DNA of 40,825 nt from Flavobacteriaceae bacterium (GTDB taxonomy: Bacteria; Bacteroidota; Bacteroidia; Flavobacteriales; Flavobacteriaceae), in assembly GCA_024763245.1 (NCBI GenBank), contig JANTFW010000010.1, forward strand, positions 1 through 40,825. The letters are read 5' to 3'. A program made the translations under genes and the position numbers. Every line of letters begins with the position of its first letter. Position 1 is the first letter of the stretch. The notes beneath the pieces were generated by a model that did not search any database, was not told the origin of the DNA, and saw only the letters and a list, made by a program, of their open reading frames with translations. Shown here one piece after another: positions 7,695 to 15,949 of the stretch.

Positions 7695-9260
7695 ATGCGA
7701 AAATCTACCTTTATACTTATCATCTCATTGATGAGCTTTGCGCTAATCGGGATTATTGTTGTACAAATATCTTGGATAAGAAACTCTATTCAAATTAGAG
7801 AAAAACAATTCTCCAGAGAGGTATTTGCAGCACTGGATAATGTCTCGGAGAATATTCAAAATAGAGAATTAAAACACATCTATAAAAAAATAAAAGGGGT
7901 AAGTAAGGATTTAAAATTAGCTTCGGAAGCAGAAATCTCTAAGATTATCTATGAACAAATAGATACTACTAATAATGAAAAATTTATTTATCAACGCACC
8001 TTATTAGAACAAAAATATAAAGTACCTACCGATTTGTTTAAAGAGGATAGCATTACCTTTAAACGAACCTATAGTAAAAAAGATGTCTTTATTAGTAAAC
8101 ATTATGTTAATGAAAAGGATATTGAATCGTATATCCCGGATGAACATTATCAACAATTCTCTGAATTGACTTCTCTTGACAGGGAAAATATTAAAGATTG
8201 GCTTTATAGTAAAATTAAGAGAACGCCCATAAACATGCGTGTCAGCACACGTGAAATAAACGAAAAACTTCGTCGTCAATTTATCAATAGAGGTATTAAT
8301 ACTCCTTTTAAATTTGCCCTTTATGATAGAGGAATGCTTACCTCTGTAAAATCGGGTTACTTTAAAATAAAGAAAGGAAAAAGTTATCCGATTCCATTTT
8401 TCTCAGACAACGAAGGAAACAGTGATTACACTCTATATGTAAACTTTCCAGAGAAACACACCTATATATTGTCTAGTATTTCAAAGAATTTGATATTATC
8501 TAGTGTATTTATACTTATGATAATTGGCATTTTTGGCACCACTCTGTATCAACTGAGAAAACAAAAACAAATTGCCGCCATAAAAACGGACTTTATCAAT
8601 AATATGACCCACGAGTTTAAAACACCTATTGCAACTATAAACCTGGCATTAGATGCTATAAAAAACCCTCAAATAATCAATGATAAAGACAAAGTACTCT
8701 CGTATATTAAAATGATAAGAGAAGAAAACAAACGTATGCATGCTCAAGTTGAAACCGTATTACGTATTTCTAAACTCGACAAAAATCAATTGGATGTCAG
8801 TAAAGAAGTTTTAGATATTCAGGAGGTATTAGACGATGCCATTTCTCATATACAACTATTAATTGACGACAAAGGGGGGGCTTTAAAACTACGTCTGGAA
8901 GCGATTCAAACCGAAGTATTAGGAAATGCCTTCCATTTAACCAATGTGTTGGTTAACGTTTTAGACAATGCCATCAAATATTCCAATAAAACACCTAATA
9001 TAGAAGTGTTTACAGAAAATATTTCTAATGCTATTTTAATACATATTAGCGATAACGGAATAGGGATGAGTAAAAGTGCCCTTAAACATATTTTTGATAA
9101 ATTTTACAGGGAAGAAGTAGGTAACATCCATAATATTAAAGGGCATGGATTGGGCTTATCTTATGTCAAAAAAATTATAGAACTACACCAAGGAAAGGTT
9201 AGTGTAGTAAGCGAAAAAGGTAAAGGAAGTACCTTTACCATAAAATTACCAGTGATTTAA
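7695..9260 (+). CDS. Sensor histidine kinase (RprX-like)
   Basis: A 521-residue membrane kinase. Transmembrane helix 1 is at about 5-27 and helix 2 at about 264-286, enclosing a periplasmic sensor region of about 235 residues without a motif I recognise. The cytoplasmic part has the H-box NNMTHEFKTPIATINLALDA with phospho-acceptor His306, N-box LVNVLDNAIKYSN (N425), G1 DNGIGM (453-458) and G2 GHGLGLSYVKKI (483-494). It should autophosphorylate and pass the phosphate to the regulator 34 bases downstream. The kinase-then-regulator order and the sequence style resemble RprX/RprY of Bacteroides. The signal sensed is unknown. If the -7 element at 7683-7690 is real, the ATG sits at the transcript start. 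Confidence 0.92.
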   Translation: MRKSTFILIISLMSFALIGIIVVQISWIRNSIQIREKQFSREVFAALDNVSENIQNRELKHIYKKIKGVSKDLKLASEAEISKIIYEQIDTTNNEKFIYQRTLLEQKYKVPTDLFKEDSITFKRTYSKKDVFISKHYVNEKDIESYIPDEHYQQFSELTSLDRENIKDWLYSKIKRTPINMRVSTREINEKLRRQFINRGINTPFKFALYDRGMLTSVKSGYFKIKKGKSYPIPFFSDNEGNSDYTLYVNFPEKHTYILSSISKNLILSSVFILMIIGIFGTTLYQLRKQKQIAAIKTDFINNMTHEFKTPIATINLALDAIKNPQIINDKDKVLSYIKMIREENKRMHAQVETVLRISKLDKNQLDVSKEVLDIQEVLDDAISHIQLLIDDKGGALKLRLEAIQTEVLGNAFHLTNVLVNVLDNAIKYSNKTPNIEVFTENISNAILIHISDNGIGMSKSALKHIFDKFYREEVGNIHNIKGHGLGLSYVKKIIELHQGKVSVVSEKGKGSTFTIKLPVI

Positions 9261-9294
9261 TCAAATAATATAAAACGATATAAAACTAAGAATT

Positions 9295-9993
9295 ATGAGC
9301 AACAAAAGAATTTTATTAGTAGAAGACGATCCTAATTTTGGAAATGTCTTAAGAGATTATTTAAGTCTTAACAATTTTCAAGTAACCCTTGCCAAAGATG
9401 GTCTAGAAGGCTTTGTTTTTTTTAAGAATAATGAATACGATTTGTGTATTCTTGACGTAATGATGCCTCGAAAAGATGGGTTTTCATTAGCCCAAGATAT
9501 TCGTAAGACCAACACGCAAATACCCATCATCTTTCTAAGTGCCAAAACGATGAAAGAAGATGTGTTAAAAGGCTATCAAGTGGGTGCTGATGACTATTTG
9601 ACAAAACCCTTTGACTCTGAAGTATTGTTATACAAAATCAAAGCAATTTTCCAACGTAAAGAGAACGAAACAGGAAAAACAGATGAAACTTTCGAATTTA
9701 CAATTGGTGATTTCTTTTTGAATTCAAAATTGAGACAATTGGTATATAAAGGAGGTGAACCTCAAAAATTATCACCCAAAGAGAATAAACTTCTTAAAAT
9801 GTTGGTACAACATAAAAACGATTTGATGCCAAGAGAACTGGCATTGACAAAAATATGGCGTGACGACAATTACTTTACTTCTAGAAGTATGGATGTGTAT
9901 ATTGCCAAACTTCGTAAATATTTAAGTAAAGATACTAATGTAGAGATCGTCAATATTCATGGCGAAGGCTTTCGGTTAGTGGTAAAAGAGTAA
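9295..9993 (+). CDS. OmpR/PhoB-family response regulator (RprY-like)
   Basis: A 232-residue two-domain regulator. The receiver domain (1-120) has the acidic pair D11/D12, phosphorylatable D54 in CILDVMMPRKDGF, S82 and K104 (TKPF). The winged-helix DNA-binding domain (about 135-232) ends with SMDVYIAKLRKYL and IVNIHGEGFRL, typical of OmpR/PhoB members. The closeness of YDLCILDVMMPRKDGF and DDNYFTSRSMDVYIAKLRK to Bacteroides RprY, as I recall it, suggests orthology. It is likely cotranscribed with the kinase and may bind the TTAAT repeats upstream of it. Confidence 0.93.
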   Translation: MSNKRILLVEDDPNFGNVLRDYLSLNNFQVTLAKDGLEGFVFFKNNEYDLCILDVMMPRKDGFSLAQDIRKTNTQIPIIFLSAKTMKEDVLKGYQVGADDYLTKPFDSEVLLYKIKAIFQRKENETGKTDETFEFTIGDFFLNSKLRQLVYKGGEPQKLSPKENKLLKMLVQHKNDLMPRELALTKIWRDDNYFTSRSMDVYIAKLRKYLSKDTNVEIVNIHGEGFRLVVKE

Positions 9994-10057
9994 ATCATAA
10001 ATCCAGTTTCTGTAAGATTTATCTACAATGCGGAACAATCTTAGATAGAACTACAGT

Positions 10058-11269
10058 TTAAAAGCTCCATCTAAATCTCAAAAACAAGGTATTGAACATA
10101 TTCTCTATAGTGTCATTTTGTTGCCCATAAAATAATTGTGAGGTTATGTCCATATCCCAATTTTGAGAAATAGAGTACGAGAGTTGAGGCATCATAAAAA
10201 CGCCCTTTAAATCTATAGCATACATACTGGAGAAAGTGCCACTTAATGCTGGTGTAAAAGCCTTGGATGCTTGTATAAAACCGGACCAACGATTAGGCAT
10301 TAAATGCTTAGGATCCAATTGAAAACCGGCAAATTGATTGGGGTTAAAAAGAGTAGCATCTTTTACCCCATTTTCATTAAATAAAGATGATACATTAATG
10401 GAAACGCCATTTTTAAAATAATAATCAAGTGCTACAGAGGCTACCAAAGTGGAGTTATCCTCTCTATTTTTAGGCATAAAATAACTGACTTCTCCTTTAA
10501 AGCCTAGGGTACTAATCGCCCCTTCCCATCCTATTCCTAAGGTATAATCCGTTTGATATTTTGCTAACAACACCTGAAAATCGTAAGAAAAACTGCTAAA
10601 ATTATATTTTAATGCTACTGTATTTTCATCCCATGAATCAGTATAATTTATGGCCGTTTCTATACTGTTACTCCCTGAGGTAAAATATTGGATTCTAAGT
10701 GCGTCCGATCCGGAGTGCTCTTCATAATCATAATCAAAAAAGTTATACGTGTTAAACAAATCGTTAGGATTCCAAACCAGAGTTTTACCCCAATTAACAC
10801 GTTGTCTTCCGGCGGTTACTCTCCATCTATCCGTACGGTAATCTATATTTAATCGATCTATTTTAGACAGCATTACTAAAGCAGGTTTATCTACTAGTAC
10901 CCAATTTAGATCTATACTTTGCGTATCTGCTACTAAATCGGCATAATTGGGATTAATTTGAACCGAGTTGCCCCAAAAAATACGATTACGAATTTCAATA
11001 GATGCTGTAAATTGAGGATTGAGATAGCATTTAAAATTTAACCTATTGTGTAACAAATTATCCGTAACAATATATTGTAAATCTTGAAAAGAATTGGTGT
11101 TTAAGTATTTAATATAACCGGAAAAACTACTATGCTCTTGCCACCAAGATTGTTTTTCTTGTGCATGTCCTTTATAGGGCAGATTGAGATAAAAAAATAG
11201 CACACAGAATAACAGAAACTTATTCCTTATCCATTCTTTGTTTGGCGAAATTTGTTGTCCTCGTTTCAT
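10058..11269 (-). CDS. Outer-membrane beta-barrel protein of the ABC/LolA-like cassette
   Basis: A 403-residue exported protein, last gene of the six-gene cassette. It has an N-terminal signal sequence (basic start, hydrophobic FLLFCVLFFYLNL, cleavage probably after GHA) and many alternating amphipathic strands. It ends in the C-terminal signature LRFRWSF, with the terminal Phe expected of Bam substrates. The segment GRQRVNWGKTLVWNPNDLF resembles DUF1302-type porins (GRQ-x-V-x-WG), but I cannot confirm family membership. The gap to the ATPase gene is only 7 bases, so it belongs to the operon and probably forms the outer-membrane exit or acceptor. It is convergent with the response-regulator gene, with no clear terminator in the 64-base gap. 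Confidence 0.75.
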   Translation of the reverse strand: MKRGQQISPNKEWIRNKFLLFCVLFFYLNLPYKGHAQEKQSWWQEHSSFSGYIKYLNTNSFQDLQYIVTDNLLHNRLNFKCYLNPQFTASIEIRNRIFWGNSVQINPNYADLVADTQSIDLNWVLVDKPALVMLSKIDRLNIDYRTDRWRVTAGRQRVNWGKTLVWNPNDLFNTYNFFDYDYEEHSGSDALRIQYFTSGSNSIETAINYTDSWDENTVALKYNFSSFSYDFQVLLAKYQTDYTLGIGWEGAISTLGFKGEVSYFMPKNREDNSTLVASVALDYYFKNGVSINVSSLFNENGVKDATLFNPNQFAGFQLDPKHLMPNRWSGFIQASKAFTPALSGTFSSMYAIDLKGVFMMPQLSYSISQNWDMDITSQLFYGQQNDTIENMFNTLFLRFRWSF

Positions 11270-11276
11270 ATCTTAA

Positions 11277-11969
11277 TTAGTTGACTTTAACATCGTCAAT
11301 AATTTTCCCATCTTCTAGGGTAATAATTCTATGTGCACGGTCTATAACACGTTGATCGTGTGTAGAAAACACAAAAGTAGTTCCCTCCGTTTTATTAAGA
11401 TGCTCCATAATATCCAACAAATCTCCGGTAGATTTAGAATCAAGATTTGCCGTGGGCTCATCGGCCAAAATAAACTTGGGTTTAGAAGCCAATGCTCTGG
11501 CCACAGCAACTCGTTGTTGCTGTCCTCCACTCATTTGAGTAGGGCGTTTTTCCATTTGATTTTCTAAACCTACAGATTTTAATAAATCGGTTACCCTTTT
11601 ATTAATTTCATCTTCGGCCATACCTTGCAACAACATAATAAAGCCTACATTTTCTCTTGCATTTAACACCGGAATTAAATTATAGGATTGAAAAACAAAA
11701 CCAATGGAATGCAATCTAAAGTTAATTAAATCATTTTCTTTTAGCTCTTCGATGGGAGTTTGATCAATAATCACCTTTCCGGAAGTCGGTGCATCTAAGC
11801 CTCCTATTATATTTAATAAAGTGGTTTTTCCCGAACCCGAAGGGCCTACAATGGCCGTAAATTCTCCCTTTGAAATTTCAAGAGACACCTTATTTACAGC
11901 ACGAACTTCGTTCTCTTGTCCTTGATTGTATATTTTATAAAGCTCTTGTGTTTGAATTACTTTCATCAT
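11277..11969 (-). CDS. ABC transporter ATPase, LolD/MacB type
   Basis: A 230-residue ATPase of the LolD/FtsE/MacB class. Walker A GPSGSGKT is at 42-49, Q-loop Q94 in FVFQSYNLIPVLNARENV (the LolD-like pattern), signature MSGGQ at 146-150, Walker B ILADE with D170 and catalytic E171, and H-loop H204. All catalytic residues are intact. It lies 18 bases after one FtsX-type permease gene and should drive the two permeases of the cassette as a mechanotransmission-type transporter. Two adjacent ATGs begin the gene; the first (11967-11969) was taken. Confidence 0.93.
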   Translation of the reverse strand: MMKVIQTQELYKIYNQGQENEVRAVNKVSLEISKGEFTAIVGPSGSGKTTLLNIIGGLDAPTSGKVIIDQTPIEELKENDLINFRLHSIGFVFQSYNLIPVLNARENVGFIMLLQGMAEDEINKRVTDLLKSVGLENQMEKRPTQMSGGQQQRVAVARALASKPKFILADEPTANLDSKSTGDLLDIMEHLNKTEGTTFVFSTHDQRVIDRAHRIITLEDGKIIDDVKVN

Positions 11970-11987
11970 TCAAAAATTAAATTTATA

Positions 11988-13196
11988 TTAATTGGCCTTA
12001 ACCGCTTCTGCCGGTTTTAATTTAAGCGCCCTTCTTGCCGGAAAAATAGCAGAAAAAACAGCTACAACAAGTGTCATAAAGGTAATCGTAAAATACATGT
12101 TCAAAGGCAAATAGGTATAGACTCTGGAACCTATACCTAAACTCTCCAAACCTTGTGAAATCGACGCTAAATCAATACCATGTATTCCAAAATAATAAAT
12201 ACTCCAATACGATAGTAAGATCCCTATAGGGGCTGCAATTAATACTAGAAAAATAGTTTCTAATACGATCATTACAAAAACCTTTCTTTTATTCATCCCT
12301 ACAGATAATAACATACCCAGCTCATGTTTTCGTTCTAAAATAGCCATTAACATCGTGTTGATAATACCAAAAGCAAGTGCCAAGAGTACAATACCCATAA
12401 AAATATAGATAAAACTACTCATCGTTTGTTGGGCATAGCCTAGCTCCGGTGCTATTTGTGCCCATGTGTCGATCTTATTTGGAGTATTTATTTTCTGCTT
12501 AACCATTTCGGTATCATCAATTTTATGACACAAAATCGCTATCTCGTGAATTCCCCCATTTAACCCGGTAAGTTGTGCTAGATCTTGGTATTTTACAAAA
12601 ATGGTTCCTTGATCAAATACACTACTAGCGGATTTAAAAATACCTTCGACTCTAAAACTGACAGCAATAGTGTTATTATCCATATCCTGAAAATTTAAGA
12701 CTACTTTGGCGTGTTCTTTTACTCCTAATTTATGCGCTAATTTTGCACCGATCAGCATCGGATTTCTCTTTAGCTTATTTAAATAGGTACCGGCTATTAG
12801 TTTCTGTGAAATTTTGGTAACCTCTTTTTCTTGACTAGGGAATATGCCTAATATCTTAACGCCATAACTCCCTTTAGAAGTAGCTGCCATACCATTTATT
12901 ACCAAACGTTCTGAGTAAGCCTTAATTCTAGTAATAGTGTCTAACTGTTTGTTTAATTCATATCTATTGACAATCGTATCATTTTTATTATAATCTTCTT
13001 CAAATTTTGGATGATGTATCTGTAAATGTGATAAATACGTATCAATGGCACCACTCATCCGTTGTTCGTTTAGGCCTAAGGTCATCGCCATAATAAAGAG
13101 ACCTGACCATATCCCAAGAATAACAGAAATCATAACTACACTGCTTCTTAGTTTATTACGCCAAACGTTTCGCCAAGCTATTTTTACTAATACCAT
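11988..13196 (-). CDS. FtsX/MacB-type ABC permease, second of pair
   Basis: A 402-residue permease of the LolC/LolE/MacB superfamily. It begins with the typical VKIAWRNVWRNKLRS amphipathic segment. TM1 (about 17-40) is followed by a large periplasmic domain of about 215 residues, and three C-terminal helices then surround the conserved ILERKHELGMLLSVGMNKRKV coupling segment. It ends in RRALKLKPAEAVKAN, the usual FtsX-family tail. It is paired with the next upstream permease (17-base gap), to which it is only distantly similar, suggesting a LolC-LolE-like heterodimer. The substrate is unknown. Confidence 0.9.
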   Translation of the reverse strand: MVLVKIAWRNVWRNKLRSSVVMISVILGIWSGLFIMAMTLGLNEQRMSGAIDTYLSHLQIHHPKFEEDYNKNDTIVNRYELNKQLDTITRIKAYSERLVINGMAATSKGSYGVKILGIFPSQEKEVTKISQKLIAGTYLNKLKRNPMLIGAKLAHKLGVKEHAKVVLNFQDMDNNTIAVSFRVEGIFKSASSVFDQGTIFVKYQDLAQLTGLNGGIHEIAILCHKIDDTEMVKQKINTPNKIDTWAQIAPELGYAQQTMSSFIYIFMGIVLLALAFGIINTMLMAILERKHELGMLLSVGMNKRKVFVMIVLETIFLVLIAAPIGILLSYWSIYYFGIHGIDLASISQGLESLGIGSRVYTYLPLNMYFTITFMTLVVAVFSAIFPARRALKLKPAEAVKAN

Positions 13197-13213
13197 ATCA
13201 TTATTTATTAGAA

Positions 13214-14428
13214 TTAACTTCGCATAGCTGCGATGGGTTTTATTTTTTTAATTATATATATCGGATACAAAGAGACTACCAATGCAATACTAAAGATGAG
13301 AAGTGCATGTGCCAAAGGCAGATCAGCTTGAATATAAAACGGATCAATGGCACTAAAACCATAATTTTCCATCATCTTTGCCTGATCACCGGGAAATTGG
13401 AAGGGATAATAGTGTTTCCACAACATTATCGGATAGGCTAAAATAACACCTAAGCCTACACCTGTTAAGGATAGAATAATAGTTTCTATAAAAACTAACA
13501 GTTGTAATTGTTTCTTTTTCATGCCAATAGCAACCAATACACCAAACTCATATTGTCGCTCTTGAGTCATCATTAAAACAGTTCCAAAAATACCAAAAAT
13601 AAGAATCATATATAATATGGCTATCATTAACATACCCCCTACGTTATCGGCTAAAATAGTCTGCTGTAACTCCGGCATCATCTGTTCCCAGTTTAACACC
13701 TCATAAGTACTCGTATCCAATTTTTTTTGAATCTCCTTTTGTACTTTGTGTAAACGGGCATTATCATTTTTATCAATAACCAAACTAGTTACCATACCGG
13801 TTGCACTAAATAAATCTTGAGCCGCTTGTAAGGACATCAGTACCGTCAATTTGTTAAGTGTAGGGTTTTTTAAATCTACAATTCCAGCTACTTTAAATTT
13901 TCCAGATGCCAACATACCGTGATACCCCTGACCCATAAAAACAATCGTATCATTAACTCCCACTTTAAAATAAGAGGCTATACCTTTTCCTATAACCATA
14001 TCACCGGAGTTCTTAAAAAGACTTCCTGCGATAAGTTTTCCTTGTAAATCTTGGATTTTTTGTTCCTCTTCTACAACAATCCCATTAATACTCACTGCCT
14101 TAGTCAGCTCACCAACAGACAGTAATCCGAAATTCTCTAATCTTGGTAGAATAGCCGAAACGCCTTTGGTATTTTTAATTTTTGCTGTAAAATCTTTATC
14201 ATTAGAAATGGCATTATCTATAGAACGCTCATCCCAGTAGCCTTTCCCATGAATTTGAATATAACCGGTATAAGACCCCACTACATTATCTATCATGTGT
14301 TTGTACATCCCTAATTGCATAGATCGCATCAATAATGCTAAAAAAACAGCAATTAGTACTGAAAGTATTGTAATAAGACTACGCTTCTTATTCCGCCAAA
14401 TATTTCTCCAAGCTAACTTTAACAACAT
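13214..14428 (-). CDS. FtsX/MacB-type ABC permease, first of pair
   Basis: A 404-residue permease with the same plan as its partner: LKLAWRNIWRNKKRS start, TM1 at about 18-36, periplasmic domain to about 260, then helices at about 264-287, 312-335 and 373-393. The coupling segment is TQERQYEFGVLVAIGMKKKQL and the C-terminus is IKKIKPIAAMRS. In the Lol system such permeases extract lipoproteins from the inner membrane, and in MacB they drive a periplasmic adaptor. Here no HlyD-type adaptor is present, and the neighbour is a LolA-like protein, which favours a Lol-like role. It sits 3 bases after the LolA-like gene. Confidence 0.9.
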   Translation of the reverse strand: MLLKLAWRNIWRNKKRSLITILSVLIAVFLALLMRSMQLGMYKHMIDNVVGSYTGYIQIHGKGYWDERSIDNAISNDKDFTAKIKNTKGVSAILPRLENFGLLSVGELTKAVSINGIVVEEEQKIQDLQGKLIAGSLFKNSGDMVIGKGIASYFKVGVNDTIVFMGQGYHGMLASGKFKVAGIVDLKNPTLNKLTVLMSLQAAQDLFSATGMVTSLVIDKNDNARLHKVQKEIQKKLDTSTYEVLNWEQMMPELQQTILADNVGGMLMIAILYMILIFGIFGTVLMMTQERQYEFGVLVAIGMKKKQLQLLVFIETIILSLTGVGLGVILAYPIMLWKHYYPFQFPGDQAKMMENYGFSAIDPFYIQADLPLAHALLIFSIALVVSLYPIYIIKKIKPIAAMRS

Positions 14429-14431
14429 CGT

Positions 14432-15187
14432 TTAATGAATTCGATTCATATAATTGCTGGTAAAATACGAATTGGGAATTTCAATATTGAATTTCCAAAC
14501 CGTATAGGTTATGACTGTTTCTTGCCCCTCTTTATCCTGTGGAATAACCCTTAATACCGATGGTAGAACTTTGTCTCCAAAATGCTTTACCTTAGAGGCA
14601 ATCATTTGATTTACCAAAAAACCATCTTCATCATAATAATCTACTTGGAGCTGCATATATTCTTTTTTATCAATCCAAATAATTATTTTGCCCCAAACCA
14701 CTGCAGCATTTTCTTTGGGAGTCAATTCAATTTTCCAGCAAGTTAATCCCTCTTTTTCCTCTTCCCCAATTATTTTTTGACTGTAATCTTCTACAATAGA
14801 AGACATTTTTACCATATCATCATTGGTCAAATCCGTTCCCATCCAATTTTGCATCATCATAGAAGGTGGAAATTTTATTTTTCTATCAATAGTAGGCATA
14901 TAATTCCACACCTCTTTGTCGCGCATTAAAAAAACGGTTCCTCTTTCTTTAGCCGGACTTGTTACCACAGATACTGAATAGTTCGTGCCTTTTGACCACG
15001 CTTTCATCTTCATCTGTTTGCTCCATTTTGGTCTGATAATATCGATCGTAAATTCGGCATAAGAAGTATTTCCTCTAAACTTTTTATCGGCTTTTTGAAT
15101 AATTTCAGCAGCTGTTTGTCCAAAAAGCATTGGAAAACTAAACAGCAAAAAAACAGCAGCCCACAGGTTAATTTTTTGTTTAGGCAT
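14432..15187 (-). CDS. LolA-like outer-membrane lipoprotein-sorting family protein
   Basis: A 251-residue periplasmic protein. A signal peptide (hydrophobic 9-22, cleavage near FG-QT) precedes a LolA/LppX-type fold. The pattern AAEIIQKADKKFRGNTSY, RDKEVWNYMPTIDRKIKFP, MMMQNWMGTDLTNDDMV and CWKIELTPKENAAVVW is characteristic of proteins annotated as outer-membrane lipoprotein-sorting (LolA_like). The fold forms a hydrophobic cavity for acyl chains, so lipid or lipoprotein shuttling is plausible. It starts inside the end of tetR (8-base overlap) and is followed at once by the permeases. It differs from canonical LolA by its operon and length, so I do not call it lolA. Confidence 0.82.
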   Translation of the reverse strand: MPKQKINLWAAVFLLFSFPMLFGQTAAEIIQKADKKFRGNTSYAEFTIDIIRPKWSKQMKMKAWSKGTNYSVSVVTSPAKERGTVFLMRDKEVWNYMPTIDRKIKFPPSMMMQNWMGTDLTNDDMVKMSSIVEDYSQKIIGEEEKEGLTCWKIELTPKENAAVVWGKIIIWIDKKEYMQLQVDYYDEDGFLVNQMIASKVKHFGDKVLPSVLRVIPQDKEGQETVITYTVWKFNIEIPNSYFTSNYMNRIH

Positions 15188-15773
15188 TTTTAGTATATTT
15201 AGTAATTATCATTTCTTGTAATTCCTCTAACGGATAGCGATCTCCAAAAATCATAAACTGAATGCTAATCCCATCGGTTAAAGCCCCTAAGAGTAGAGCT
15301 TCTTTTTTAGGATTATCACTCCCCAGTAAAGTAAACACCCGCTCTAGCTGTTCTATCAACCTGTTATAAATTGACATAACTGTATTATGAACAGAGGGAA
15401 TGGCACTAACTTGTACAGCCAGAGAAAGGGTTAAGCGCCATAGTTCCTTTTGCTCTTTTAACATCAGGAAATAGGCTTGAACCAAACTTTTAAAAATCTC
15501 TTTAGGAGGTAATTCTTTCATCTGCATCAGCAAATCGTCACCGGCATTCGTTGCTTCTTTAAACCCCATTACGACCACCTCATTCAAGAGCTGTTCTTTA
15601 CTATCAAAATAGGTATATAAGGAACCTTTAGAGAGTTTTGCTTTATCTGCAATCTCTTTCATTGACGTATGATAATAGCCTTTTTCACTAAATAGACTTA
15701 AAGATGCCAGTAGTATTTGATTTTTTCTACTACCCTTTAGCATTTCTAATTGTGCTTTTGTTCTAGGACTCAT
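15180..15773 (-). CDS. TetR-family transcriptional regulator of the cassette
   Basis: A 197-residue regulator. The N-terminal helix-turn-helix (about 17-63) shows the standard TetR pattern: NQILLASLSLFSEKGYYHTSMKEIADKAKLSKGSLYTYF, given here as an outline of residues 18-56. The C-terminal ligand-binding region has no assignable effector. It is the first gene of the cassette and overlaps the LolA-like gene by 8 bases. A promoter and an imperfect 16-bp palindrome lie within 55 bases upstream, so autorepression together with the whole operon is likely, with derepression by an unknown, perhaps lipidic, ligand. Confidence 0.92.
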   Translation of the reverse strand: MSPRTKAQLEMLKGSRKNQILLASLSLFSEKGYYHTSMKEIADKAKLSKGSLYTYFDSKEQLLNEVVVMGFKEATNAGDDLLMQMKELPPKEIFKSLVQAYFLMLKEQKELWRLTLSLAVQVSAIPSVHNTVMSIYNRLIEQLERVFTLLGSDNPKKEALLLGALTDGISIQFMIFGDRYPLEELQEMIITKYTKNA

Positions 15774-15780
15774 AATTTAC

Positions 15781-15796
15781 GACTGAACGGTCGGTC
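15781..15796 (-). promoter_or_regulatory. Probable TetR operator
   Basis: The plus strand reads GACTGAACGGTCGGTC, an imperfect palindrome (12 of 16 positions symmetric) of the GACCGACCG style bound by many TetR regulators. It lies 8 bases upstream of the tetR ATG and directly downstream of the -7 element, so it would cover the transcription start. Confidence 0.7.
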
Positions 15797-15826
15797 AAAA
15801 ATAGAAAAAAAACAATACATTGACAA
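15796..15826 (-). promoter_or_regulatory. Promoter of the TetR/ABC cassette
   Basis: On the minus strand TTG (15826-15824), a 20-base spacer and TATTTTTG (15803-15796) fit the Bacteroidota promoter. Its last base abuts the palindromic operator. No other convincing promoter is seen between the six genes, whose gaps are at most 18 bases. Confidence 0.65.
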
Positions 15827-15949
15827 TTTTTTCCTACTAAAAAAGGTTTGAATTGGCAACCAATACTAGATGTAAGCTTTCTTGGATAGAAAGTCTTTAC
15901 ATTATTGAATAGAAATACTCACAAGACGAATACTGTAGCCAACGGCGAC

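Noticed and set aside
8873-8880. A run of seven G residues in the kinase gene, considered as a phase-variation tract or frameshift.
   Set aside because: The frame continues intact through the tract (DDKGGALKL), and a single 7-base run is weak evidence for phase variation.
10058-15773. Interpretation of the ABC cassette as a MacAB-type drug efflux pump.
   Set aside because: No HlyD/MacA adaptor or TolC-like protein is encoded, the ATPase and permeases are separate, and a LolA-like protein is present instead.
15852-15893. Two short hairpins (ATTGG-CAA-CCAAT and CTTTCT-TGGAT-AGAAAG) in the gap between valS and tetR, considered as a valS terminator.
   Set aside because: Neither is followed by a T run on the minus strand and the stems are short, so they are not supported as a terminator.
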